Assembly: GCF_042427745.1 (NCBI RefSeq)
Contig: NZ_JBHMFA010000001.1
Source: Algibacter miyuki
Lineage (GTDB): Bacteria; Bacteroidota; Bacteroidia; Flavobacteriales; Flavobacteriaceae
Direction: 5' to 3' (one strand)
DNA length: 64,000 nt
How positions within the stretch are numbered: the stretch's first letter is position 1; each line of letters opens with the position of its first letter. Below are positions 18,462 through 26,204 of the stretch, piece after piece. Under the pieces are notes generated by a model. That model did not search any database. It worked only from the letters and a program-made list of their open reading frames with translations, and was not told where the DNA came from. The position numbers and the translations under genes are program-made.

Positions 18462-19211
18462 TTATTTTCCTTTATTTACTTTATCAATATATTTCTGTAA
18501 AGCCATCGTCATTGAAGGTGTTTCCGGAGTTGGCGCAGCAATATCTACACGTAAACCTTTTTCTTCAACAGCTTTAATGGTGGTATTTCCAAATACAGCG
18601 ATACGGGTATCGTTTTGTTGAAAATCTGGAAAGTTTTGAAATAAAGATTCAATTCCTGATGGGCTAAAGAATACTAAAATATCGTAAAGTACATCGGCTA
18701 AATCTGTTAAGTCGCTCACTACCGTTTTGTAAAAAGTAGCTTGTTTCCAATCTACACCAAGTGCATTTAAAGTATCTGGTACTTCAGGTTTTACTTTATC
18801 AGTATTTGGTAGTAAGAACTTTTCGTCTTTATATTTTTTAATAAGTGGCGAAAGTTCAGCAAAAGTACGTTTTCCAACATAAATTTTACGTTTCCTGTAA
18901 ACTACATACTTCTGAAGGTAGTAGGCTACAGCTTCCGATTGGCAGAAATATTTCATGCTATCTGGCACTTTAAAACGCATTTCTTCAGCTACTCTAAAAA
19001 AATGATCTACAGCATTTCTACTGGTTAAAATAATAGCAGTATATTGGTGTAAATCTACTTTTTGATGTCTAATCTCTTTTCCAGATACGCCTTCTACGTG
19101 TATAAAAGGACGAAAATCAATTTTTACCTTTTGTTTTTCTTCTAAATCGAAGTAAGGAGAGTTTTCTATTTTCGGTTCGGGTTGCGAGACCAAAATGGTT
19201 TTCACTTTCAT
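18462..19211 (-). CDS. hemD: Uroporphyrinogen-III synthase
   Basis: 249 residues. The two-domain HemD pattern is recognisable: IILTSRNAVDHFFRVAEE (about 56-73), YFCQSEAVAYYLQKY (about 88-102), KFLLPNTDKVKPEVPDTL (about 132-149) and the C-terminal DILVFFSPSGIESLFQNF (about 183-200) with IAVFGNTTIKAVEEKGL. The enzyme closes hydroxymethylbilane to uroporphyrinogen III in heme synthesis. Sequence conservation in this family is always low. The neighbour upstream on the same strand is the DUF4271 gene (22 bp), a common pairing in Flavobacteriia. Confidence 0.85.
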   Translation of the reverse strand: MKVKTILVSQPEPKIENSPYFDLEEKQKVKIDFRPFIHVEGVSGKEIRHQKVDLHQYTAIILTSRNAVDHFFRVAEEMRFKVPDSMKYFCQSEAVAYYLQKYVVYRKRKIYVGKRTFAELSPLIKKYKDEKFLLPNTDKVKPEVPDTLNALGVDWKQATFYKTVVSDLTDLADVLYDILVFFSPSGIESLFQNFPDFQQNDTRIAVFGNTTIKAVEEKGLRVDIAAPTPETPSMTMALQKYIDKVNKGK

Positions 19212-19233
19212 AAGAACAGTTCGTTTTATTCAG

Positions 19234-19881
19234 TTATTTTGAAGTTAGAATCTTACATATAAATAAGTAAGGTACAATTTCAAGTGCGCAAAGATACAAA
19301 ATAAAATAAAACAAGTTAGATTTAATTAAATTTAGATGCCTTTTAAATGAGGTTATTAAGCCGATAATATTCACTAAAAATAGTAAGCCAACAAAGCCAT
19401 AGATCACTGGCATGGTTGGCGAAAACGTGAACAGTAATAAGGCATTTATGGGTAGTAAAATGAGCCCTAAAAAATTCTTGTAACTTATTTTCTGAAACAA
19501 ATATTGATCAATTAATCCATCAATATTAAATATACTGCCTAATAAACGTTCTAAAAGTACCTTTATAAGAATGAAAACGGCAATGCCCACTGCTATTTTA
19601 AAGATTACATTAGGCGAAAGGCTTGCTACATTATTTAGGTCTCTATAAATAATAGAACTAAATACAGATGCAGAAAGTATTAAATTGCCAAAGAGTAGGG
19701 CGTCAAAGTTGTCAAAAAACTTTTGATCGCGACTGTATATATTTAAATATTTAGAGTTTATAACCACGAAAGTGAAATCTCTAAAGCGTTTAGGTGCAGT
19801 AAGTTTGGCTATAGCAATAACAATCATACCAATCATTAATAGTATGGTAAATAGTTCATTTGATGGTATCGCTCTAATCAT
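19234..19881 (-). CDS. DUF4271 multi-pass membrane protein
   Basis: 215 residues with about six hydrophobic segments (for example LFTILLMIGMIVIAIAKL, FKIAVGIAVFILIKVLLERL and NIIGLITSF). The motif NYKNFLGL/ILLPINALLLF type segment near residues 130-155 and the position just upstream of hemD match the DUF4271 family of Bacteroidota. Function is unknown. Confidence 0.8.
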   Translation of the reverse strand: MIRAIPSNELFTILLMIGMIVIAIAKLTAPKRFRDFTFVVINSKYLNIYSRDQKFFDNFDALLFGNLILSASVFSSIIYRDLNNVASLSPNVIFKIAVGIAVFILIKVLLERLLGSIFNIDGLIDQYLFQKISYKNFLGLILLPINALLLFTFSPTMPVIYGFVGLLFLVNIIGLITSFKRHLNLIKSNLFYFILYLCALEIVPYLFICKILTSK

Positions 19882-19959
19882 GGTATAAAATTATTATAAA
19901 TATTAATAAAACACTCGAAATATTAAGGAATTTTTAAAGAACTCGTCTTTTAAATAATG

Positions 19960-19967
19960 TACATTTG
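19960..19967 (+). promoter_or_regulatory. -7 promoter element of the glycosyltransferase operon
   Basis: TACATTTG matches TAnnTTTG, 29 bp before ATG 19997. The -33 element is weak. Confidence 0.45.
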
Positions 19968-19996
19968 CTAAAAATTTGTAGGCTTTCAATAGGGAA

Positions 19997-20722
19997 ATGA
20001 TGAAGGATAGCGTTGTAATTATTCCAACATATAACGAAATAGAAAATATCGAAGCTATAGTTAAGGCTGTGTTTGCGCAGTCTGATGCTTTGCATATATT
20101 GGTTGTAGACGATAATTCTCCAGATTTTACTTCGGCAAAAGTTAAGGAACTTCAGAATGAGTTTTCTAATAGATTATTTCTGGAAGTGAGACAAGAAAAG
20201 TCGGGTTTAGGTACCGCTTATATTCATGGTTTTAAATGGGCTATTGAAAAAAAATATGAGTATATTTTTGAAATGGATGCCGATTTTTCTCATAATCCAA
20301 CCGATTTAATCAAACTTTATAATGCCTGTAAACTAGAAGGTGCCTCATTATCAATAGGTTCCCGCTATAAAACAGGCGTAAATGTTGTAAATTGGCCCAT
20401 GAATCGCGTTTTGATGTCGTATTTAGCATCAAAATATGTGCGCTTAATCACGGGTATGCAAATTCATGATACCACTGCTGGTTTTGTTTGCTACAAACGC
20501 GAAGTGCTTGAAACTATAGATTTAAATACCATTAAATTTATTGGGTACGCCTTTCAAATTGAAATGAAGTTTAAGGCCTACTTAAAAGGATTTAAAATTA
20601 TCGAAGTCCCAGTGATTTTTACTGATAGAACAAAAGGTGTCTCTAAATTAAGCGGAGGTATTATTTCCGAAGCCATTTTTGGAGTGATTACTATGAAATT
20701 AAAAAGTCTATTTAAAAAGTAG
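19997..20722 (+). CDS. Polyprenol-phosphate mannose synthase-like family 2 glycosyltransferase
   Basis: 241 residues, soluble GT-A fold. The N-terminus VVIIPTYNEIENIEAIV (about 5-21), VVDDNSPD, and the DxD-type EMDADFSHNP (about 93-102) match the DPM1-like group, which moves mannose from GDP-mannose to polyprenyl phosphate. There is no membrane anchor domain. The next gene, pyrC, starts 7 bp later. The acceptor lipid and sugar are inferred from family resemblance. Confidence 0.88.
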   Translation: MMKDSVVIIPTYNEIENIEAIVKAVFAQSDALHILVVDDNSPDFTSAKVKELQNEFSNRLFLEVRQEKSGLGTAYIHGFKWAIEKKYEYIFEMDADFSHNPTDLIKLYNACKLEGASLSIGSRYKTGVNVVNWPMNRVLMSYLASKYVRLITGMQIHDTTAGFVCYKREVLETIDLNTIKFIGYAFQIEMKFKAYLKGFKIIEVPVIFTDRTKGVSKLSGGIISEAIFGVITMKLKSLFKK

Positions 20723-20729
20723 AAAAAAT

Positions 20730-22076
20730 ATGAATTTAAGAACGACACTTATTAAAAACGCCCATATTGTTACCGATGGCAAAATAACAAAAGGCGACAT
20801 ATTAATTGAAGGGAATTATATTAAAGAAATTAATGATTCCATAAGCGCAAAATCTGCCGATGTTCATGTTTTAGATGCCGAAGGAAAATATGTTTTACCA
20901 GGAGCTATTGATGATCAGGTGCATTTTAGAGAGCCAGGTTTAACGCACAAGGCTAATATTGAAACCGAATCTAGAGCGGCTATTGCTGGCGGTATTACAT
21001 CGTTTATTGAAATGCCAAACACCAACCCGCAAACTACAACAGTTGAAAAGCTGGAAGAAAAATTTAGTCGTGCAGCCGAAACATCGTATGCAAACTACTC
21101 GTTTATGTTTGGTGGTACAAACGATAATTTAGAGGAAATTTTAAAAGTAGATCCAAAATCGGTAGCCGGATTAAAGTTGTTTTTAGGATCTTCTACTGGA
21201 AATATGTTGGTGGACGATCCAAAAGTATTGGAAAACATTTTTAAAAGTACCGATATGGTTATTTCTGTACATTGTGAAGATGAAGAAACTATTAAAAAGA
21301 ATTTACAAGAACATATCGATAAATTTGGCGATGATATTCCATTAAAATATCACCCCGTAATCCGTAGTGAAGAGGCCTGTTATTTATCATCTTCAACAGC
21401 GATTGAATTAGCTAAAAAAACAGGAGCAAGGTTGCATATTTTTCATGTATCTACAGGAAAAGAAACCAGCTTGTTTAGTAATAAAATTCCTTTAAAAGAT
21501 AAAAAGATTACAGCCGAAGTTTGCGTACATCACCTTTGGTTTAGCGATGAAGATTACGAAACAAAAGGAACTTTAATAAAATGGAATCCAGCCGTAAAAA
21601 GCAAGGAAGACCGCGATGCCCTTTGGGAAGCTTTATTAGACGACCGTATTGATGTAATTGCTACAGACCATGCGCCACATACTATAGACGAGAAAAATAA
21701 CGTTTATACTAAAGCTCCTTCTGGTGGGCCGTTGGTACAACATGCGTTACCAGCTATGCTAGAAATGTTCCATAAAGGGAAAATTAAAATTGAAAAAATA
21801 GTCGAAAAAATGTGCCATAATCCAGCTATTCTATTTCAGGTAGAAAAGCGCGGTTATGTAAAAGAAGGTTACTTTGCTGATTTAGTTTTAGTAGATTTAA
21901 ATAACCCTTGGACAGTTAAAAAAGACAATGTTTTATATAAATGTGGTTGGTCTCCTTTCGAGGGTGCTACCTTTAAATCTAGAATAACTCATACTTTTTT
22001 AAATGGTAGTTTAGTATATCATAACGGTAAATTTACCGATGTAAAAGCAGCAAAACGATTAACTTTCGATAGATGA
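20730..22076 (+). CDS. pyrC: Dihydroorotase-like amidohydrolase, first metal histidine replaced by Gln
   Basis: 448 residues; converts carbamoyl-aspartate to dihydroorotate in pyrimidine synthesis. The amidohydrolase features are mostly present: Lys149 in AGLKLFLG (candidate carboxylated lysine), His181 in SVHCEDE, His239 in LHIFHVSTG, Asp313 in IATDHAPH. The usual N-terminal HxH metal site reads DDQVHFREPG at 61-70, with Gln63 in place of the first histidine. It sits in a run with a glycosyltransferase upstream and a DUF4296 lipoprotein whose ATG overlaps the stop by 4 bases. A diverged dihydroorotase or related cyclic amidase is possible if another pyrC exists. Confidence 0.85.
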   Translation: MNLRTTLIKNAHIVTDGKITKGDILIEGNYIKEINDSISAKSADVHVLDAEGKYVLPGAIDDQVHFREPGLTHKANIETESRAAIAGGITSFIEMPNTNPQTTTVEKLEEKFSRAAETSYANYSFMFGGTNDNLEEILKVDPKSVAGLKLFLGSSTGNMLVDDPKVLENIFKSTDMVISVHCEDEETIKKNLQEHIDKFGDDIPLKYHPVIRSEEACYLSSSTAIELAKKTGARLHIFHVSTGKETSLFSNKIPLKDKKITAEVCVHHLWFSDEDYETKGTLIKWNPAVKSKEDRDALWEALLDDRIDVIATDHAPHTIDEKNNVYTKAPSGGPLVQHALPAMLEMFHKGKIKIEKIVEKMCHNPAILFQVEKRGYVKEGYFADLVLVDLNNPWTVKKDNVLYKCGWSPFEGATFKSRITHTFLNGSLVYHNGKFTDVKAAKRLTFDR

Positions 22077-22744
22077 TTTTAAAACAAGTTTTACCATATT
22101 TAAGTATCATGTTACTGGTTACAGGTTGTTTCCAGTTTAGCGAGCCAGAAAAACCTACGAATTTAATTTCGAAGGAAAACATGGTTAAGATATTAATCGA
22201 TGCCAAAATTTTGGGGTCGGCAAATATGGCAAACAAACGCATCATGGAAGAGCATGGTGTTCAGTTAGGAAGCTACGTGTTTGAAAAACATAATATAGAT
22301 AGTTTGCAATTTGCACAGAGTAACGAATATTACGCTTTTCATATTGAAGAATACGAAGAAATTTATGAAAAAGTAAAAGATAGTTTAGACGGTTTAAAAG
22401 TTTTCTATACTGCCATAAAAGATAAAGAAATAGCAAAGGCTAAAGCTTTACGAGCTAAAGATTCTATTGAGATAGTTACAAAGTTAAAGGATTCCATTTC
22501 TAACCTAAAACTGCACGATTCTATAAAAACCCGCTTAAAAGAAGAATTAGGTTCAGACCCAATTTTAATTAAAAAAATAGGAAAAAATATAGAAGCGTTT
22601 ATAGAGAAAAAAGAATTAGAAGCCTTAGAAGATATCGAAGCCCTTGAGGCTATTGAAGCCGAAGACCTCCGCCGTATGAGTCGAGAAGAAGCCCCTAAGC
22701 TACTTAAACCGATTTCTGATAAAGGTGCCCGATCTTTAAAATAA
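22073..22744 (+). CDS. DUF4296 lipoprotein
   Basis: 223 residues. The lipobox LVTGC places the lipidated Cys at about 17. The segment ISKENMVKILIDAKILGSAN followed by a conserved tyrosine region (YVFEKHNIDSLQFAQSNEYY) is typical of DUF4296, a Bacteroidota family of unknown function usually found next to pyrC. The C-terminal third is very charged and helical (Glu/Lys-rich, with repeated ALEDIEALEAIEAE). The ATG overlaps pyrC by 4 bases, and the last 41 bases overlap the 3' end of the convergent epimerase gene. Confidence 0.88.
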   Translation: MILKQVLPYLSIMLLVTGCFQFSEPEKPTNLISKENMVKILIDAKILGSANMANKRIMEEHGVQLGSYVFEKHNIDSLQFAQSNEYYAFHIEEYEEIYEKVKDSLDGLKVFYTAIKDKEIAKAKALRAKDSIEIVTKLKDSISNLKLHDSIKTRLKEELGSDPILIKKIGKNIEAFIEKKELEALEDIEALEAIEAEDLRRMSREEAPKLLKPISDKGARSLK

Positions 22745-23711
22745 CAGTATCAACAGCTTTAAATTCAAACTTTAAAGCTGTTTTTATTTTACCGCTTTCA
22801 TACCGAGTATCGCTTTCTAAAGTGTCTACTAAGTGGCGTGTTAATTGCCTACGCTTTCCTGTAAGCTGGGTTTTAAGCCAATCTAATCTCCAACCCAAAT
22901 TTAAAAACCATCGCGAAGCTTGTTTCTTGGCAGGTTTCCCATTAACCGATAAGGCTAAGTTTTCTAAAAACTGCTTATAAGGTACATGTTCGGACACCAA
23001 AACAAAACGCTCATTAATAATATCGCTTTCCATAAGGGTAACCATAGCGCGAATAACATCATCAATAGCCACTAAAGCAATCGTGCCAGACGTGTAATAC
23101 GGGATGCCTTTTTTCGCTCTTTCAAACAAATTTCCAGTGCCATAATGCCAAATACCAGCGCCTAAAATAACACCAGGATTTACAATTACAGCGTTTAAAC
23201 CTTCCTGAGTACCACGCCAAACCTCCATTTCAGCGCCATATTTGGTAATCCCGTAAACGCTATTCTCGTCCTCTGGGTTCCAAACGGTTTCTTCGCTAAC
23301 CGGCTTGTTATTAAGTTCGCTACCCAAAGTGGCAATCGAACTTACATAACACAGTTTTTCAACCTTTTCAGCCAAACATAAATTAACAATATTAGCTGTG
23401 CCATCAATATTTGTGCGCCTTAAAAGCTGGTATTTATTAGGTTCAAATGATACAAAAGCCGCGCAATGATACACTTTGGTAACACCCGAAAAAGCTTCAG
23501 TTAATGTAGGAATATCCAATAAATCGGCTTGAAGCCAAGTGATCGAATTAAAAAGCACGTCCACCCCGTCGCCATAAGTTGCAAACACATTTTTTACATG
23601 CTGCAATTTGCGTTCATTCCTGTAAATGGCTCTAACTGTTTCCTTTTGGCTGGCCAGTTTGTACAATAAATGCGCACCAACCAAACCTGTTCCTCCCGTA
23701 ACTAAAATCAT
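22704..23711 (-). CDS. NAD-dependent epimerase/dehydratase (extended SDR)
   Basis: 335 residues. The Rossmann motif TGGTGLVG is at 5-12, and the active-site Tyr153 and Lys157 lie in SVYGITKYG, with serines 124-125 in YVSSIA. It resembles the dihydroflavonol-reductase-like SDR group; the substrate is not predictable. In Flavobacteriia this gene commonly follows pyrC and DUF4296 in opposite orientation. Its 3' end overlaps the DUF4296 gene by 41 bases. Confidence 0.88.
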   Translation of the reverse strand: MILVTGGTGLVGAHLLYKLASQKETVRAIYRNERKLQHVKNVFATYGDGVDVLFNSITWLQADLLDIPTLTEAFSGVTKVYHCAAFVSFEPNKYQLLRRTNIDGTANIVNLCLAEKVEKLCYVSSIATLGSELNNKPVSEETVWNPEDENSVYGITKYGAEMEVWRGTQEGLNAVIVNPGVILGAGIWHYGTGNLFERAKKGIPYYTSGTIALVAIDDVIRAMVTLMESDIINERFVLVSEHVPYKQFLENLALSVNGKPAKKQASRWFLNLGWRLDWLKTQLTGKRRQLTRHLVDTLESDTRYESGKIKTALKFEFKAVDTVILKIGHLYQKSV

Positions 23712-23799
23712 GCAACTAAAGTAATAAATATTTAAGCCAAAGTACTTGTTTTAGTATAATTTGGGCAATTTTATTTTGGCTTTTAGTGGCCAAAATAAA

Positions 23800-23944
23800 C
23801 CGCGCTTTCCGCTATATCTTTTTGCAAAGTAATCCTGAACTTGTTTCAGGATCTGTTCAATTCCAAAGAAATTTCAGTTAAAAATTAAAGCATAGCCTAT
23901 TTAAATGCTTTACAAAAAGGATGCCGCTACAATCACTATCGCAT
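23800..23944 (-). repeat. Dispersed intergenic repeat, copy 4 (minus orientation)
   Basis: Read on the minus strand it goes GCGATAGTGATTGTAGC, GGCATCCTTTTTG, a variable middle, CAAAAAGATATAGCGG and AAAGCGCGG, matching the arms of copy 1. The middle holds two further stems: ATCCTGAA/TTCAGGAT (23832-23852) and TAAAGCAT/ATGCTTTA (23886-23912). It lies between the DUF2007 gene and the epimerase gene. Confidence 0.7.
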
Positions 23945-23976
23945 AAAGTTCTGGGACCTATTGAATAGTAATGCAA

Positions 23977-24186
23977 TTAAACTTGCATGGCACTCATTAT
24001 TTTCTCAGCCTGTTCTAGGTCTGAATTTAACACCTGAAGTTCAACTTCACAAGTAGGTACATAATGCATTAATTGTGTTGTAAACTCGTTTTTTAAGTAA
24101 CAGGTAATGCCTTCAGATTCTAGTTTGCCTTTTAGTATAATTAAATCCGAAGCTAAGTTCGATTTTTTAATGGTTGTTAAGCTCAT
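23977..24186 (-). CDS. DUF2007 domain protein
   Basis: 69 residues. The pattern SDLIILKGKLESEGITCYLKNEF followed by EVELQVLNSDLEQAEKIM matches DUF2007, small proteins with a ferredoxin-like fold sometimes linked to signal transduction or PII-like folds. Function unknown. Full length for the family. Confidence 0.8.
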   Translation of the reverse strand: MSLTTIKKSNLASDLIILKGKLESEGITCYLKNEFTTQLMHYVPTCEVELQVLNSDLEQAEKIMSAMQV

Positions 24187-24294
24187 TTATTTTTTTTGGT
24201 ATTAATTTTAACGTAAAATAATAACACCTTATCGTTTAAAATAAAGTGTTATTTCATAATAAATAGAATTATTTTTATACATGGTCAAACCGTA

Positions 24295-24564
24295 TTAGTC
24301 CACATGGTCTTCTTCAAAATACCACCATAAACTGGAATCTATGGACGATTTCATCTTGGAGATATCCGCATCATCTTTTAAAAATACAGTAATATTTTCG
24401 CCAACTCTATTTTGTCCAATACTTTCTGTTATTTCAATAAGATCAATTTCATTAAAATGCTCCAAATGTTTTTTAATTCGTGTATCTAAAGTTTCATCAC
24501 TCAAGAAAATCTTGATAGCTTGCTGGTTTGGGGAATTTCTAATTTCAGATCTAAAGGGTAGCAT
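24295..24564 (-). CDS. Small conserved protein of unknown function
   Basis: 89 residues if started at Met 24564 (MLPFRSEIRNSPNQQ). An upstream in-frame Met at 24633 would add 23 hydrophobic residues, but those look like non-coding translation. The sequence alternates helix and strand (TLDTRIKKHLEHFNEIDLIEIT, then VGENITVFLKDDADISKMKSSI), suggesting a small alpha/beta fold. No family was recognised. Confidence 0.55.
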   Translation of the reverse strand: MLPFRSEIRNSPNQQAIKIFLSDETLDTRIKKHLEHFNEIDLIEITESIGQNRVGENITVFLKDDADISKMKSSIDSSLWWYFEEDHVD

Positions 24565-24666
24565 AGGCGTAAGTATTAAGTTAAACAATAAGTAATTGCA
24601 AATGCAATAGTCTAAAGTTAATGATTTATTCAATATATTTCAATAAAATTATTAAATTAACACTAA

Positions 24667-25128
24667 ATGAGTATTATTTTAACAAAAATGCTATTTAAAA
24701 TAGAACAGCATATTCCTTTTGAAAGTAAAACTAATGCTGAAATTTCGAAATCTACGGTAGGTTGGCAGCTAGATCATGCTCTGAAAGTGATTAATTCGGT
24801 AAGTGCGCAAGCGATAAATTCTGACCCGGGAAGCTATAAATCTAGCTTTAGTTTTATGCGGATAGCGTTGTTTAAATTGGGTTTCTTTCCAAGAGGTAAG
24901 GCAAGAGCTCCAAAAGCGGTTAGGCCTCCGGAAATCATTGTAGAAGCTGAAATACTTAAGCAGCTGCAAACGGCTAGAACGTATATTAATAAACTAGAAA
25001 TACTTCCAGAAAACGCCTATTTTAATCATCCGATGTTTGGTATGCTAAATAAAAAGCAGACGCTCCGTTTTTTAGAAATCCACACCAATCATCATCTGAA
25101 AATTATACGCGATATTTTAAAATCATAA
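24667..25128 (+). CDS. DinB/DUF1569-like protein
   Basis: 153 residues, mainly helical. Spaced histidines typical of the DinB four-helix fold are seen: GWQLDHAL (H36), NAYFNHPMFG (about 119) and the C-terminal EIHTNHHLKIIRDI (about 139-152). DUF1569 is the best match from memory. Members bind a metal and may act as thiol-dependent enzymes, but the activity here is unknown. Confidence 0.75.
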   Translation: MSIILTKMLFKIEQHIPFESKTNAEISKSTVGWQLDHALKVINSVSAQAINSDPGSYKSSFSFMRIALFKLGFFPRGKARAPKAVRPPEIIVEAEILKQLQTARTYINKLEILPENAYFNHPMFGMLNKKQTLRFLEIHTNHHLKIIRDILKS

Positions 25129-25167
25129 AAAAAGGTTCTTCGAAATGCTTTCAAAGAACCTTTTTTA
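25127..25167. terminator. Bidirectional terminator between the DinB-like gene and phytase
   Basis: AAAAAAGGTTCTT pairs with AAGAACCTTTTTT around a short loop between converging genes. Confidence 0.85.
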
Positions 25168-25185
25168 ATTAAAATATAAAATGTT

Positions 25186-26202
25186 TTATTCTAGTAATTT
25201 CAGCTTTGCTAAATCGTGGAAATAGAAATTCTTTTCATCATTCATAGAAACAAAAACACCATTAGGGAATTTATCGCCTAAAGCCACTGTTGTAACGTCG
25301 CAACCGTCGGTTTCCAAAGTGCCTAAATTTAACTCCTTAATAAAAGCGTTTGTTTTTAAATCGAAAATGCAAAACGTATGTGCTTGTTGGTTAGATACTA
25401 TTAAAAACGATTTGTTGGCGTATTTTGCAATAGCAATACCTTCAATATCGCGTTCAAAATATTCACCACCAAAGGTGTGAATTTCTTTATCGCCTTGCGA
25501 TGGCTCAGCGTGGTATTGACGTATGCCATGCATCTCATCAGAATAATATACCATACCAGTTTCATTATCTACGGCAATAGCTTCTATTTCTTTTTTGCCG
25601 CTAAAAGCTCCAAAAGTTCTAACAAGTTTTGAGTGTACCCCCAAACTATCCGAAGTCAATAAATATTGGTGTAAATAACCTTCTTTTGGTCCGTTTTTAC
25701 GTCCAACAATAGCGTAGATATCATTTGTTTTTGGCGACTTATAAAGTGCGATACCCATTGGGGCGTCGAATTCTAGCTCTGTTTCATTTTCAAAAACAGG
25801 AAAACCGCCGTTATCCAAAGGTTTCATATCTGGCACCGAATACAAACGGATGGTTTTGTTTTCTCTTTCGGTAAAAGCAATAATATCGGATTGGGTAGAA
25901 TCGTTGAGTTTAAAACCATATTCTAAATCGATGTTGTTAGGTCGTTTTATGTTTCTAATGGTTTTATTTTCTATAATTTTTCCGTCTAAATCAAAAGCAT
26001 AAATAGCACCATTGGTTTCTTTATCTGTCCCGAAAATGATGCTTTTTGATGCATCGTTTGGGTTTACCCAAATGGCAGGGTCATCAGTGTCGTGAAGTGT
26101 GTTTTCTGTAATAACATCTGGTGCAATTTCAGGAAATTGAGTTCCGCATGCGGTCAATAATGTTAAGCTTCCTAATAATATTATTTTATTGTACTTCATC
26201 AT
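25186..26202 (-). CDS. Beta-propeller phytase lipoprotein
   Basis: 338 residues. The N-terminal signal ends in the lipobox LLTAC (Cys about 19). The rest follows the beta-propeller phytase pattern: DTDDPAIWVNP at 39-49, FGTDKETNGAIYAFDLDGK, RPNNIDLEYGF, and GEYFERDIEGIAIA. Such enzymes release phosphate from phytate with calcium at acidic residues. The start follows the stop of the TonB receptor by 2 bp (an adjacent second Met at 26199 is equally possible). The pair suggests uptake of phytate-derived compounds or phosphate at the outer membrane. Confidence 0.92.
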   Translation of the reverse strand: MMKYNKIILLGSLTLLTACGTQFPEIAPDVITENTLHDTDDPAIWVNPNDASKSIIFGTDKETNGAIYAFDLDGKIIENKTIRNIKRPNNIDLEYGFKLNDSTQSDIIAFTERENKTIRLYSVPDMKPLDNGGFPVFENETELEFDAPMGIALYKSPKTNDIYAIVGRKNGPKEGYLHQYLLTSDSLGVHSKLVRTFGAFSGKKEIEAIAVDNETGMVYYSDEMHGIRQYHAEPSQGDKEIHTFGGEYFERDIEGIAIAKYANKSFLIVSNQQAHTFCIFDLKTNAFIKELNLGTLETDGCDVTTVALGDKFPNGVFVSMNDEKNFYFHDLAKLKLLE

Positions 26203-26204
26203 GT

